Under the pieces are notes generated by a model. That model saw nothing but the letters and a program-made list of their open reading frames with translations, searched no databases and was not told the origin of the DNA. From Isosphaeraceae bacterium EP7 (GTDB taxonomy: Bacteria > Planctomycetota > Planctomycetia > Isosphaerales > Isosphaeraceae): a stretch of 64,000 nucleotides of DNA. Position numbers and translations under genes: made by a program. The stretch is taken from NCBI GenBank assembly GCA_038400315.1, contig CP151667.1, forward strand, positions 5,839,174 through 5,903,173, read 5' to 3'. This document shows, in pieces, positions 29,940-42,211 of this stretch. The first letter of the stretch is position 1. Every line of letters begins with the position of its first letter.

Positions 29940-31346
29940 GTGTCGGATGCTTACGATCTGGTCGTCATCGGGGCCGGTCCCGGCGGGTATGTCGCCGCCA
30001 TCCGCGCGGCGCAGCTCGGCCTGAAGGTCGCCTGCGTCGAGAAGCGGCCGACGCTCGGCGGCACCTGCCTGAACGTCGGCTGCATCCCCAGCAAGGCCCT
30101 GCTCGATTCCAGCGAGCTGTTCTACCTGGCGCAGAAACGGTTCGCCAAGCACGGGATCAAGACCGGCGAGATCGGCATCGACGTCCCGACGATGCTCGCC
30201 CGCAAGGATGAGGTCGTCAGGTCGATGACCGTTGGCATCGGCGGCCTGTTCCGCAAGAACAAGATCGAAGGGATCTTCGGCACCGCCAAGGTCACCTCGC
30301 CGACCACAGTCGCGGTCGACGGCAACGACGGACAGGCCCGGACGCTGGAGGCCAAGAACATCCTCGTGGCCACCGGCAGCGTGCCGATCGAGCTGCCATT
30401 CCTCAAGTTCGACGGCCGGGCCGTTGTCAGCTCGACCGAGGCCCTGCTCTTCGACAAGGTTCCCAAGCATCTCGTCGTCGTCGGCGGGGGCTACATCGGC
30501 CTTGAGCTGGGCTCGGTCTGGAAGCGGCTGGGCGCCAAGGTCACGGTCATCGAGTTCCTCCCCCGCGTCGTCCCCATGGCCGACGTTGAGGTGGGCAACC
30601 TGCTGGCCAAGAGCCTTCAGAAGCTCGGCCTCGAGTTCATGATGGAAACGAAGGTCACCGGCGCCACGGTCAACGGGGATAGCGTCACCCTCAGTGCCGA
30701 GGCCAAGGACGGGTCGAAGATCAGCGTCGAGTGCGACCGGGTCCTCGTCGCCGTCGGCCGCAGGGCCTACACTGATGGGCTCGGCCTGGCCGAATTGGGC
30801 GTCGAGCTGAACCCCAAGACCGGCAAGGTGGGCGTCGACGCCCACTACCACACCAAGGTCCCCACCATCTCGGCCCTCGGCGACGTGATCGACGGGCCGA
30901 TGCTCGCCCACAAGGCCGAGGAAGAAGGCGTCGCGTTCGCCGAGATCCTGGCCGGCAAGTCGGGCCACGTCAACTATGACACGATCCCGAGCGTCATCTA
31001 CACCTGGCCCGAGATGGCGAGCGTGGGGATCACCGAGGAGCAGGCCAAGGAGCGCGGGATCGAGTACAAGGTCGGCAAGTTCCCGTTCCTGGCCAACGGC
31101 CGGGCCAAGGCGATGGACGAGACTGACGGCATCGTCAAGGTCCTTGCCGACGCCAAGACCGACCGCGTGCTGGGCGTCCACATCATCGGCCCACGCGCCA
31201 GCGACATGATCGCCGAAGCGGTCACGACGATGGAGTTCCAGGGAAGCGCCGAGGACATCGCCCGGATCTGCCACGCCCACCCGACGCTCTCCGAGGCCCT
31301 GAAAGAAGCCGCGCTGGCGGTCGACAAGCGGACGATCAACTACTGA
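29940..31346 (+). CDS. lpd: Dihydrolipoyl dehydrogenase (copy with 2-oxoglutarate dehydrogenase)
   Basis: A 468-residue FAD flavoprotein that reoxidises the dihydrolipoyl arm of E2 with NAD. VVIGAGPGGYVAA at 8-20 binds FAD. GGTCLNVGCIPSK at 40-52 carries the redox cysteines C43 and C48. VVVGGGYIGLELGSVW near 180 binds NAD. ALGDVIDGPMLAHKAEEEG is the second FAD motif, and HAHPTLSEALKEA at the end holds the catalytic His-Glu. It starts with GTG; AAGGAG lies seven bases before it, which fixes the start. It is the third gene of the sucA-sucB-lpd group and faces the second lpd across a hairpin. Confidence 0.95.
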   Translation: MSDAYDLVVIGAGPGGYVAAIRAAQLGLKVACVEKRPTLGGTCLNVGCIPSKALLDSSELFYLAQKRFAKHGIKTGEIGIDVPTMLARKDEVVRSMTVGIGGLFRKNKIEGIFGTAKVTSPTTVAVDGNDGQARTLEAKNILVATGSVPIELPFLKFDGRAVVSSTEALLFDKVPKHLVVVGGGYIGLELGSVWKRLGAKVTVIEFLPRVVPMADVEVGNLLAKSLQKLGLEFMMETKVTGATVNGDSVTLSAEAKDGSKISVECDRVLVAVGRRAYTDGLGLAELGVELNPKTGKVGVDAHYHTKVPTISALGDVIDGPMLAHKAEEEGVAFAEILAGKSGHVNYDTIPSVIYTWPEMASVGITEEQAKERGIEYKVGKFPFLANGRAKAMDETDGIVKVLADAKTDRVLGVHIIGPRASDMIAEAVTTMEFQGSAEDIARICHAHPTLSEALKEAALAVDKRTINY

Positions 31347-31370
31347 TCGGATCGGCTGACCGGGAATCAA

Positions 31371-31414
31371 ACGAGGCCCGCGCGACGGTCGGATGACCGT
31401 CGCGCGGGCCTCGT
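31371..31414. terminator. Perfect 20-bp bidirectional hairpin between converging lpd genes
   Basis: Arms 31371-31390 and 31395-31414 are exactly complementary around a GGAT loop. It lies 25 bases from the stop of the plus-strand lpd and 23 from that of the minus-strand lpd, so it can serve both transcripts. There is no T-run on either side. Confidence 0.75.
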
Positions 31415-31436
31415 CGTTGACATCATCCGATCGGGA

Positions 31437-32816
<1,380 letters not shown>

Positions 32817-32898
32817 CTCGTTGAATCCTGCGTGGTGGGGTGGGTGCCCGCGTCGGCGTGGGCCGTTGTGGAATTGTAGGCAAGCCGGGAAATAGCAA

Positions 32899-32928
32899 CG
32901 CCCCCGGGGCTTTTCAGACCCGGGGGCG
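32899..32928 (-). terminator. Hairpin after pyruvate dehydrogenase E2 gene
   Basis: Perfect 10-bp stem (32899-32908 with 32919-32928) with a ten-base loop, 23 bases after the E2 stop on the minus strand. On that strand it is followed by TTGCTATTT, a weak T-rich tract. Confidence 0.55.
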
Positions 32929-32951
32929 AGCAGTTTCGTTCGAGCAATCGC

Positions 32952-34274
32952 TCAGAGCAGCATCGACGCCGGCTCTTCCAGCAGGCCTTTCAGGGTCCGC
33001 AGGAACTCGGCGGCGGTGGCACCATCGACGGCCCGGTGGTCGGCGGTCAGGGTCACCGTCATCACGGTGGCCACGGCCAGCGCGTCGCCCACGACGACGG
33101 GCCGCTTCTCGGCGGCGCCGACGGCGAGGATCCCGACCTGCGGCAGGTTCAGGATGGCATCGAACTGCTTGACGCCATACATCCCCAGGTTGCTGATCGT
33201 GAAGGTGCCGCCGTTCATCTGATCGCCGGTCAGCTTCATCTGGCGGGCGGCGTCGTAGAGCGTCTCGCTGCCGGTGCGGATGTCACGCAAGCCGAGCGTG
33301 TCGGCATTGCGGAGGACGGGCACGATCAGGCCGCCGTCGAGGGCCACGGCCAGGCCGACGTTGACGTCGGAGTGGCGGACGATGGCGGACTCGCCCAGCT
33401 TGTCGTTGCTCCCCTCGAAGGTGGCGTTCACCGCCGGGTGCCGACGGAGGGCGACGGCGACGGCCTTCGTGACGAAGTCGCCGACGGACAGCTTGACCTT
33501 CTCGGCGGCCAACGCCTTGTTCAGACGCTCGCGGAGCTTGACGATCTCGTCGACCTTGATATCGACGGTGACATGAATCTCGGGGGCGGCCTTCTTGGCT
33601 TCGAGCATCCCGCGGGCGATCGCCTGACGCATCCGATTGAGCGGCTGACGCTCGGTGGCGCCAGGGGCTCTTGGTGCGGGCGCGGTCGAGGGCCTGGCGG
33701 AAGGAGCCGGGGCAGAGGTCGACGGGCCCTTCTTGAGGAAGGCCTCGACGTCGTCGCGGACGACCCGGCCGTTCGGCCCGCTGCCGGTCACCTGGGCGAT
33801 CTGGATCTTGGCCTCGGCGGCGACCTTGCGGGCCAGCGGGGTCGACTTCACCCGACCCTCGCCGACCGAAGCGACGACCGGCTCGGGTGCGTGCGAATCC
33901 TGGCCGTTGCTGGCGGCATCCGACTGGGGAGCGGCCTGGGCGTTGTTCGCCTCCGCGGCGCCTGCCGGAGCCTTGACGGCCTGCTTGGCAGTGGCTCCTC
34001 CGCCCATCGACGCCGCAGCCTGCTTGGCGTCCTCGCCCTTCTTGGCGATGACCAGCATGCGTTGGCCGAGCTGGACGTCGTCGCCTTCGTTGACGTCGAG
34101 GAGGGCGATGGTCCCCTCGTCGAACGACTCCATGGTCATCACGGCCTTGTCGGTCTGGATCTCGGCGAGCGCGTCCCCTTCTTTGATCGGGTCGCCGACC
34201 TTGACCAGCCACTTGACCAGTTGGCCGCTCTCCATGGTGGGGCTGAGCTTGGCCATTTTCACTTCAATCGGCAC
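32952..34274 (-). CDS. pdhC: Dihydrolipoyllysine acetyltransferase (pyruvate dehydrogenase E2)
   Basis: A 440-residue E2. The lipoyl domain (residues 2-75, VKMAKLSPTMESGQLVKW) carries the lipoyl lysine K43 in EIQTDKAVM. MAKLSPTMESG is the pyruvate-type signature. A long alanine-rich linker is followed by the subunit-binding domain near 143-180 (PLARKVAAEAKIQIAQVTGS), another linker and the catalytic domain ending in TADHRAVDGATAAEFL (HxxxDG). The frame is open to a TTG at 34373, which would add 33 residues not found in the family. The GTG at 34274 has AGGAG eight bases before it and begins at the usual lipoyl-domain edge, so it is chosen. A hairpin lies between it and pdhB. Confidence 0.93.
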   Translation of the reverse strand: MPIEVKMAKLSPTMESGQLVKWLVKVGDPIKEGDALAEIQTDKAVMTMESFDEGTIALLDVNEGDDVQLGQRMLVIAKKGEDAKQAAASMGGGATAKQAVKAPAGAAEANNAQAAPQSDAASNGQDSHAPEPVVASVGEGRVKSTPLARKVAAEAKIQIAQVTGSGPNGRVVRDDVEAFLKKGPSTSAPAPSARPSTAPAPRAPGATERQPLNRMRQAIARGMLEAKKAAPEIHVTVDIKVDEIVKLRERLNKALAAEKVKLSVGDFVTKAVAVALRRHPAVNATFEGSNDKLGESAIVRHSDVNVGLAVALDGGLIVPVLRNADTLGLRDIRTGSETLYDAARQMKLTGDQMNGGTFTISNLGMYGVKQFDAILNLPQVGILAVGAAEKRPVVVGDALAVATVMTVTLTADHRAVDGATAAEFLRTLKGLLEEPASMLL

Positions 34275-34380
34275 GGCAGGCGCTCCTGGTCGGCGTTGGA
34301 CGCGGCGAAGGGCGGGTGCGACGGGGGCGGGCGCAGTTGCCCCGGGAGTCTGCACGCTTTGATCGACGGACAAGGGCGAG

Positions 34381-34414
34381 CCCGCGAGATCGGAACGAAG
34401 TCCGATCTCGCGGG
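34381..34414 (-). terminator. Hairpin after pyruvate dehydrogenase E1 beta gene
   Basis: Perfect 14-bp stem (34381-34394 with 34401-34414) with loop ACGAAG, 16 bases after the pdhB stop on the minus strand. It lies before the GTG start of the E2 gene, which supports that later start and suggests partial separation of E1 and E2 expression. Confidence 0.55.
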
Positions 34415-34429
34415 GAGTTCTCCGGCCGA

Positions 34430-35407
34430 TCAGCGATACATGACTTCATGGACCTTGGCGACGATCCGCTCGACGCTGGGGAGCATCGAGGCCTCGAGCG
34501 CCCGATTATACGGGATCGGCGCATCGAGGGTGGCGACCCGGCCGATCGGTGCATCGAGCTCGTCGAAGACGCGCTGATAGATCCGGTCGGCGACACTGGA
34601 GCCGACGCCGCAGTAGGGCCAGTTTTCTTCGATGACCACGACGCGATGCGTCTTGACCGTCGAGGTAATCAGGGTGTCGAGGTCGAGCGGCCGGATGGTG
34701 CGAAGGTCGATGACCTCGGCGCTAATCCCCTGCTCGGCGAGCGCCTCGGCGGCGGCCAGGGTCGTCTTCACGGAACGTGAGTACGTGATGAGAGTCACGT
34801 CCTCCCCCGGCCGCTTGATCTCGGCCTTGCCGATGGGGACGAGGTGGTCGCCGTCGGGGATCTCGCCCTTCTCGCCGTACAGGTTCTCGTGCTCAATGAA
34901 GATGACGGGGTCGTCCGACCGGATGGCGCTCTTGAGCAGCCCTTTGGCGTCGGCCGACGAGTAGGGGGTAACCACGGTCAGGCCCGGGATGTGGGCGTAC
35001 CAGGCTTCGAGCCGGTGCGAGTGGGTCGCGGCCAGGCAGCCGGCCATCCCCGATGAGCCGCGGAAGACGATCGGCACGGCGAACTGGCCGCCCGACATGA
35101 ACCGCATGTTGGCCGCGTTATTGACGATCTGGTCGATCGCCACGAGACTGAAGCTGAAGGTCATGAACTCGATGATCGGGCGCAGCCCGACCATCGCGGC
35201 GCCGATGCCGATGCCGGCGAAGCCTTCCTCGGAGATGGGCGTGTCGATGACTCGCCGGCCGCCGAAGCGGTCGAACATCCCCTGGCTGACCTTGTAGGCG
35301 CCGTTGTACTCGGCGACCTCCTCGCCCATCAGGAAGACGCGGTCGTCGCGGTCCATCTCTTCGGTCATCGCCTGGTTCAGCGCGTCGCGGTACGCAATGA
35401 CGGCCAT
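34430..35407 (-). CDS. pdhB: Pyruvate dehydrogenase E1 component, beta subunit
   Basis: A 325-residue protein that forms, with the alpha subunit, the thiamine-dependent E1 of the pyruvate dehydrogenase complex. Family motifs are VFLMGEEVAEYNGAYKVSQG near 24, RVIDTPISEEGFAGIGIGAA near 52 (the Glu that activates thiamine), GGQFAVPIVFRGSSG, and the C-terminal ViDLRTIRPLD (EVIDLRTIRPLDLDTL). The length is usual for E1 beta. It starts ten bases after the alpha-subunit stop, so the two are surely co-transcribed and made together. Confidence 0.95.
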   Translation of the reverse strand: MAVIAYRDALNQAMTEEMDRDDRVFLMGEEVAEYNGAYKVSQGMFDRFGGRRVIDTPISEEGFAGIGIGAAMVGLRPIIEFMTFSFSLVAIDQIVNNAANMRFMSGGQFAVPIVFRGSSGMAGCLAATHSHRLEAWYAHIPGLTVVTPYSSADAKGLLKSAIRSDDPVIFIEHENLYGEKGEIPDGDHLVPIGKAEIKRPGEDVTLITYSRSVKTTLAAAEALAEQGISAEVIDLRTIRPLDLDTLITSTVKTHRVVVIEENWPYCGVGSSVADRIYQRVFDELDAPIGRVATLDAPIPYNRALEASMLPSVERIVAKVHEVMYR

Positions 35408-35417
35408 CGGTCGTCTC

Positions 35418-36428
35418 TCACTCCTGAGGGGTGTAAGGGGCCACCGTGATATCCTCGTAGAGCGCCTCGAAGGGCGTCTCGGGGCTCTCCTCGGCGAAGG
35501 TGATGGCCTCTTCGATCTCCTGCTTGACCTCGTCGGTGATCCGGTGAAGGGTCGCCTCGTCGATCCAGCCGCGGTCCATCAGGATGGCCTGATAGGCGAT
35601 GATCGGGTCGTTCTTCTTGGCCTTCTCGAGCTCGTCCTTGGTCCGATACTTCATCGGGTCGCTCATCGAGTGGCCGCGGAAGCGGTAGGTCCGGGCCTCG
35701 ATGAAGGTGGGCCCTTCGCCGGCGCGGGCGCGGCGGGCGGCTTCGAGGGTGACCTTGGCCATGGCCTCGATGTCGTGGCTGTCGACCAGGACGCCCGGCA
35801 TGCCGTAGGGGGCGCCGCCGCGTGCGGTGAGGTCGAGAACCGCCGACGAGCGTTCGAGCTGGGTGCCCATCGAGATGAGGTTATTCTCGACGACGTAGAT
35901 GACCGGCAGCTTCCACATGCTGGCCATGTTGAAGGTCTCGTGCAGACCTCCCTGGTTCATGGCCCCGTCGCCGAAGTAGCAGATGCAGACGCGGTCCTGG
36001 CCCTGGTACTTGCTGGCGAAGGCCATCCCGGCGGCCAGGGGGATGTGGCTGCCGACGATGGCGTGCCCCCCCATGAAGCCCTTCTCCGCGTCGAAGAAGT
36101 GCATCGAGCCGCCCTTGCCCTTGGAGCAGCCCGTCACCTTGCCCATCATCTCGGCCATGCCGAGCTTGACGTCCATCCCGCGGGCGATGGCGTGGCCGTG
36201 GTCGCGGTAGGCGGTGATGACGTAGTCATCTTCACGCAGCACGCCGATCGAACCGACGGCCAGCGGCTCCTGTCCGCTGTACAGGTGGCAGAAGCCGCCG
36301 ATCTTCTGGTTCTGATAGAGCATCGCCGAGCGCTCTTCGAACCGGCGGATCAGCATCATCTGACGGAGCCAGCCCACCGCCTGATTTCGGGAGACGATGG
36401 GCTTGGACTCGGCCTGGACTTGAGACAT
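35418..36428 (-). CDS. pdhA: Pyruvate dehydrogenase E1 component, alpha subunit
   Basis: A 336-residue thiamine-diphosphate enzyme subunit. RRFEERSAMLYQNQKIGGF near 28, YRDHGHAIARG, and CSKGKGGSMHFFD are characteristic. GDGAMNQGGLHETFNMAS followed by VVENN is the GDG(x)nNN thiamine/magnesium motif. YRFRGHSMSDPMKYRTKDE is the phosphorylation-loop region seen in all alpha subunits. The frame continues upstream, but the ATG at 36428 has AGGAG nine bases before it and gives the usual length. This is the first gene of the minus-strand unit pdhA-pdhB-pdhC-lpdA. Confidence 0.95.
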   Translation of the reverse strand: MSQVQAESKPIVSRNQAVGWLRQMMLIRRFEERSAMLYQNQKIGGFCHLYSGQEPLAVGSIGVLREDDYVITAYRDHGHAIARGMDVKLGMAEMMGKVTGCSKGKGGSMHFFDAEKGFMGGHAIVGSHIPLAAGMAFASKYQGQDRVCICYFGDGAMNQGGLHETFNMASMWKLPVIYVVENNLISMGTQLERSSAVLDLTARGGAPYGMPGVLVDSHDIEAMAKVTLEAARRARAGEGPTFIEARTYRFRGHSMSDPMKYRTKDELEKAKKNDPIIAYQAILMDRGWIDEATLHRITDEVKQEIEEAITFAEESPETPFEALYEDITVAPYTPQE

Positions 36429-36771
36429 GGAATCCAGCTCCTGATCGGGGTCGCAGGGCGACGAAAGCCGGGGCATGGCGGCGATCGGCGCGGGAGATTG
36501 GGGTTCGACCGCGGAAAGTGCCGGGCCGCCGCCGGGAGGTCGTCGATACGCTCCGGGTTGGGCCGCCCGGGGAAGGAGCGACCGGATCCACGATAAGATC
36601 CTAACCAAGAAGCGTGACCTCGTTCCAGCTAGGTCGACGAAAGTTCAACGTACGGGCGGACCCAGAGGGGCCGGATTGCCGGCGAGTGGGGAGCTCGCCG
36701 GGCTTGCATCGCATGAGATCGGGGGATCCCGACCGGGTGGCGACGGACGTCACGGCCGCGGCAGACGGGGG
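36429..36771. other. Intergenic region upstream of pdhA and downstream of aconitase
   Basis: These 343 bases must contain the pdh promoter on the minus strand; I could not find a convincing -35/-10 pair. An 8-bp hairpin at 36679-36701 may end the aconitase transcript. No gene was seen. Confidence 0.5.
36679..36701 (-). terminator. Possible weak hairpin after aconitase gene
   Basis: CCGGCGAG (36679-36686) pairs with CTCGCCGG (36694-36701) across a seven-base loop, 70 bases past the aconitase stop. It is shorter than the other hairpins here and has no T-run. Confidence 0.3.
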
Positions 36772-39597
<2,826 letters not shown>

Positions 39598-39769
39598 GAT
39601 CCTGACAACCTTGGCTGAGGCGAGAGTTCCGGGCGGGCCCGACGGCCCGAGCATCCGCGACGAGGCCACGCCTGAAGTGGGGCGCAAGAGGCGTGGCCGC
39701 GGTCCTCCGATGATACACGAAGATGCGCCGGCATGCGACCGCGGCCCGGATCTCGCCTTGAGCCGTGGT

Positions 39770-40630
39770 TCAACCCACGAATTCGACGGAAAGCGGGCCG
39801 GGGATCAGGCCCTCACGCTCGGCGCGGCCCAGCAGGGCCCGGACCGCCTCGCGGCCGCGGGGGCCGTAATCCACGGTCCACTCGTTGACGTACATCCCCA
39901 CGAATCGATCGGCCAGCTTGGGGTCGAGATCGCGGGCGTACTGGAGGGCGTAGTCCAGCGCCTCCTGGCGGTTGGCCAGGGCGTATTCGATGCTCTGCCT
40001 GAGCAGCCTGGCGATCAGCTCGACCTTCTCGGCCCCCAGATCCTTGCGGACGACGTTGCCACCAAGGGGCAGCGGCAGGCCGGTCTCGCCGAACCACCAC
40101 TCACCCAGGTCGACGACCTTGTGCAGGCCCTTCTCGCCGTAATAGAGCTGTCCTTCGTGGATGATGAGCCCGGCGTCGACCCGTCCTTCAGCCACGGCGG
40201 GGAGGATCTCATCGAACGGCATGACGACGACGGGGACGTCCTTGCCGAGGCAGAGTTGCAAGGTGAGATAGGCCGTCGTCAGGGTGCCCGGGATGGCGAT
40301 CGTGGTGCCGGCGGCCTTCAATTCGTCGAGCGTCTTCGGCTCGCGGGTGATGATCGTCGGGCCATAGCGGTCGCCCATGCTCGAGCCCGAGGCCAGCAAC
40401 GCGTACTTGTCGGCCAGGTGGGCAAAGGCGTGGATGCTGACGGCGGACACCTCCAGCTCACCTTGCAGGGCTCGTCGGTTGAGAGTCTCGATGTCTTCAA
40501 GCTGGTGGACGAACGTCAGCCCGCCCGTGTCGAATTTGTCGTGGGTCAGGGCATAGAACATGAAGGCGTCATCCGAGTCCGGGCTGTGTCCGACGCGGAT
40601 GACCTGGCCTTCGGGGCTTGGGCTGCTCAT
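39770..40630 (-). CDS. mqnD: MqnD-like protein (1,4-dihydroxy-6-naphthoate synthase family)
   Basis: A 286-residue protein of the MqnA/MqnD family, which has a periplasmic-binding-protein-like fold but works in the cytoplasm in the futalosine route to menaquinone. Visible motifs are [17 protein letters not shown] at the start (MqnD: SPCPNDTFxF), [60 protein letters not shown] (the catalytic histidine region in MqnD) and [26 protein letters not shown] and the two-lobed layout favour MqnD over MqnA. No other mqn gene is in this window. The start has no strong ribosome site. Confidence 0.82.
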   Translation of the reverse strand: MSSPSPEGQVIRVGHSPDSDDAFMFYALTHDKFDTGGLTFVHQLEDIETLNRRALQGELEVSAVSIHAFAHLADKYALLASGSSMGDRYGPTIITREPKTLDELKAAGTTIAIPGTLTTAYLTLQLCLGKDVPVVVMPFDEILPAVAEGRVDAGLIIHEGQLYYGEKGLHKVVDLGEWWFGETGLPLPLGGNVVRKDLGAEKVELIARLLRQSIEYALANRQEALDYALQYARDLDPKLADRFVGMYVNEWTVDYGPRGREAVRALLGRAEREGLIPGPLSVEFVG

Positions 40631-40742
40631 GGGATCGCGATCTGCCGTGAAATGAGTCGGGGAATCAGGCCGAGGGCCGCGACGGCCTCGCATCACCCGA
40701 TTATGGTACGCACGAGCGACCCCCGAGGCCACCTGTCGACGA

Positions 40743-40772
40743 CGAACCCCCCGGTGGACGCCGGGGGGTTCG
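40743..40772 (-). terminator. Hairpin after the 469-residue ABC-partner gene
   Basis: Perfect 12-bp stem (40743-40754 with 40761-40772), loop TGGACG, 30 bases past the stop at 40802 on the minus strand. No T-run. Confidence 0.6.
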
Positions 40773-40801
40773 AGGTGAAGCGTCCGAGTTTGGGATGAGC
40801 C

Positions 40802-42211
40802 TCAGCGGCTCGCGGGCGGGGGTGAAGTCGCACCGCTCCGGCTGTTGGTGGGCATCATCTCGAGTGCATCGAAGGGGTCGCGGGTGGTGTCCTTGGACGC
40901 CGCCCTGGCGAGGTCGAGGAACGGGGTCTTGTCCGGAATTTCCTCGTTGAGCTGGGTCAACGTCCGCAGGTATCGCTGGGCGACGAGACCGGTGTCTTTC
41001 TTGTTCAGGTCGTCATTGCGATACGCGGTGTGGTTTTCCAGCAACTTGGCCCAGATGCCGAGGCCCTCCTCGAACTTGACCTTGGCGGCGGGGAACTCGG
41101 CCCGCTTGTAGGCCTTGGTCCCCTCGTAGAAGAGCCGCCGGGCCTGGACGCCCTCGTCGGTCTTCTCCGCCGCGCAGCGGTCTTTCCAGTAAGGGTAGTT
41201 CATCTGCGAGGCCCAACGCTCGGTCCAGTACTTCACGTTCGGATGGAGCGTGTCGTAGACAACGGGGTTGGTGGCGTCGTCCATTTTCACCACCTGGCCC
41301 GCGTAATCCTCGATGTTGTTGTGCACCGGGAAGGTGTAGGAGCCGAAACGGACCCACTCGCGGAGCGCCTTGTCCCACTCGTTCTTGGCGACCTCGCCGA
41401 AGGTGGCCTCGATCCCCATGATGCTCTCCTTCTCCAGCCCGGCCGCGTAGCGGGTCTGGGCGTGAGGGGGCATCGAGCGGAAGGCCAGATCTCCGGGACG
41501 GCCCTTGCGCTGGACCGGGGCATCGACGAACTCGACGACATCTTCGGCGCCAGAGACGAGCCGCTCCTGACCGAGGTCGACCAGGTCGATGGCCGACTGG
41601 AACCAGCCACGACCGAGAAGGAAGTTGTCGTTGTGGACGACATTCTCGATGGGGTCGGTCTTAAAGTCGTCGTCGGGGTCGTCGCGGAAGAGACGACGGA
41701 GGATGATCGTCTCGTCGGAGAAGCCGAGCTTGTGGTAGTAAGTCCAGGCGGTGTCCCACCGAAGGTCGGGCGACTTGGCGTTCTTGCGGACGCCATCCTT
41801 CAGGAACTTGATCCCCTGCTTGATCCACTCGTACTTGTCTTCGGGGGCGTCCCACTCGACCGAGACGTTGTAGGCCAGGTTCCACCCCTGGAACGTCCAG
41901 ACCGAGAGGAAGTGGGGCTGGAGCTTGGTGATGAGGTCGACGGTCGACTTCATCTTGTCCCAGTCTTGCGCCCGCTTCATCTCCTCGGCGCGATTCCAGA
42001 GGACGTTGGCCGCGATGCCGCGTGCCCCGCCCAGCAGGGCCAGCTTCAGCATGAAGCTGCCGGTGTCGACCTGGCCGATGGTCGCCTCGCCGAGGTCCTT
42101 CTCGGCCTTCACCTTGTTGAGCCACGAAGTGTACGGGTAGATCGCGCCGAAGATGACGACGATCGCCAGCCCGTAGAGGAGCTTGCGCGACTGGTTGGGG
42201 TTCGTTTTCAA
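40802..42211 (-). CDS. Membrane-anchored protein of unknown function, partner of an ABC exporter
   Basis: A 469-residue protein with one N-terminal membrane helix (about 10-28, KLLYGLAIVVIFGAIYPYTS) and a large outer-face or periplasmic part. The latter shows TPR-like helical character in places (WNRAEEMKRAQDWDKMKSTVDLITKLQPHFLSVW; RAEFPAAKVKFEEGLGIWAKLL) but no firm domain. I recognise it only as a type of conserved planctomycete protein. The start overlaps the stop of the ABC permease gene by four bases (ATGA, 42208-42211), so the two products are probably made together and act in one complex. The tail is rich in serine and proline. Confidence 0.65.
   Translation of the reverse strand: MKTNPNQSRKLLYGLAIVVIFGAIYPYTSWLNKVKAEKDLGEATIGQVDTGSFMLKLALLGGARGIAANVLWNRAEEMKRAQDWDKMKSTVDLITKLQPHFLSVWTFQGWNLAYNVSVEWDAPEDKYEWIKQGIKFLKDGVRKNAKSPDLRWDTAWTYYHKLGFSDETIILRRLFRDDPDDDFKTDPIENVVHNDNFLLGRGWFQSAIDLVDLGQERLVSGAEDVVEFVDAPVQRKGRPGDLAFRSMPPHAQTRYAAGLEKESIMGIEATFGEVAKNEWDKALREWVRFGSYTFPVHNNIEDYAGQVVKMDDATNPVVYDTLHPNVKYWTERWASQMNYPYWKDRCAAEKTDEGVQARRLFYEGTKAYKRAEFPAAKVKFEEGLGIWAKLLENHTAYRNDDLNKKDTGLVAQRYLRTLTQLNEEIPDKTPFLDLARAASKDTTRDPFDALEMMPTNSRSGATSPPPASR

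Noticed and set aside
34275-34373. Upstream TTG start for the pyruvate dehydrogenase E2
   Set aside because: It would add 33 Ala/Pro/Arg-rich residues before the lipoyl domain; the GTG at 34274 has a proper ribosome site and fits the family start.
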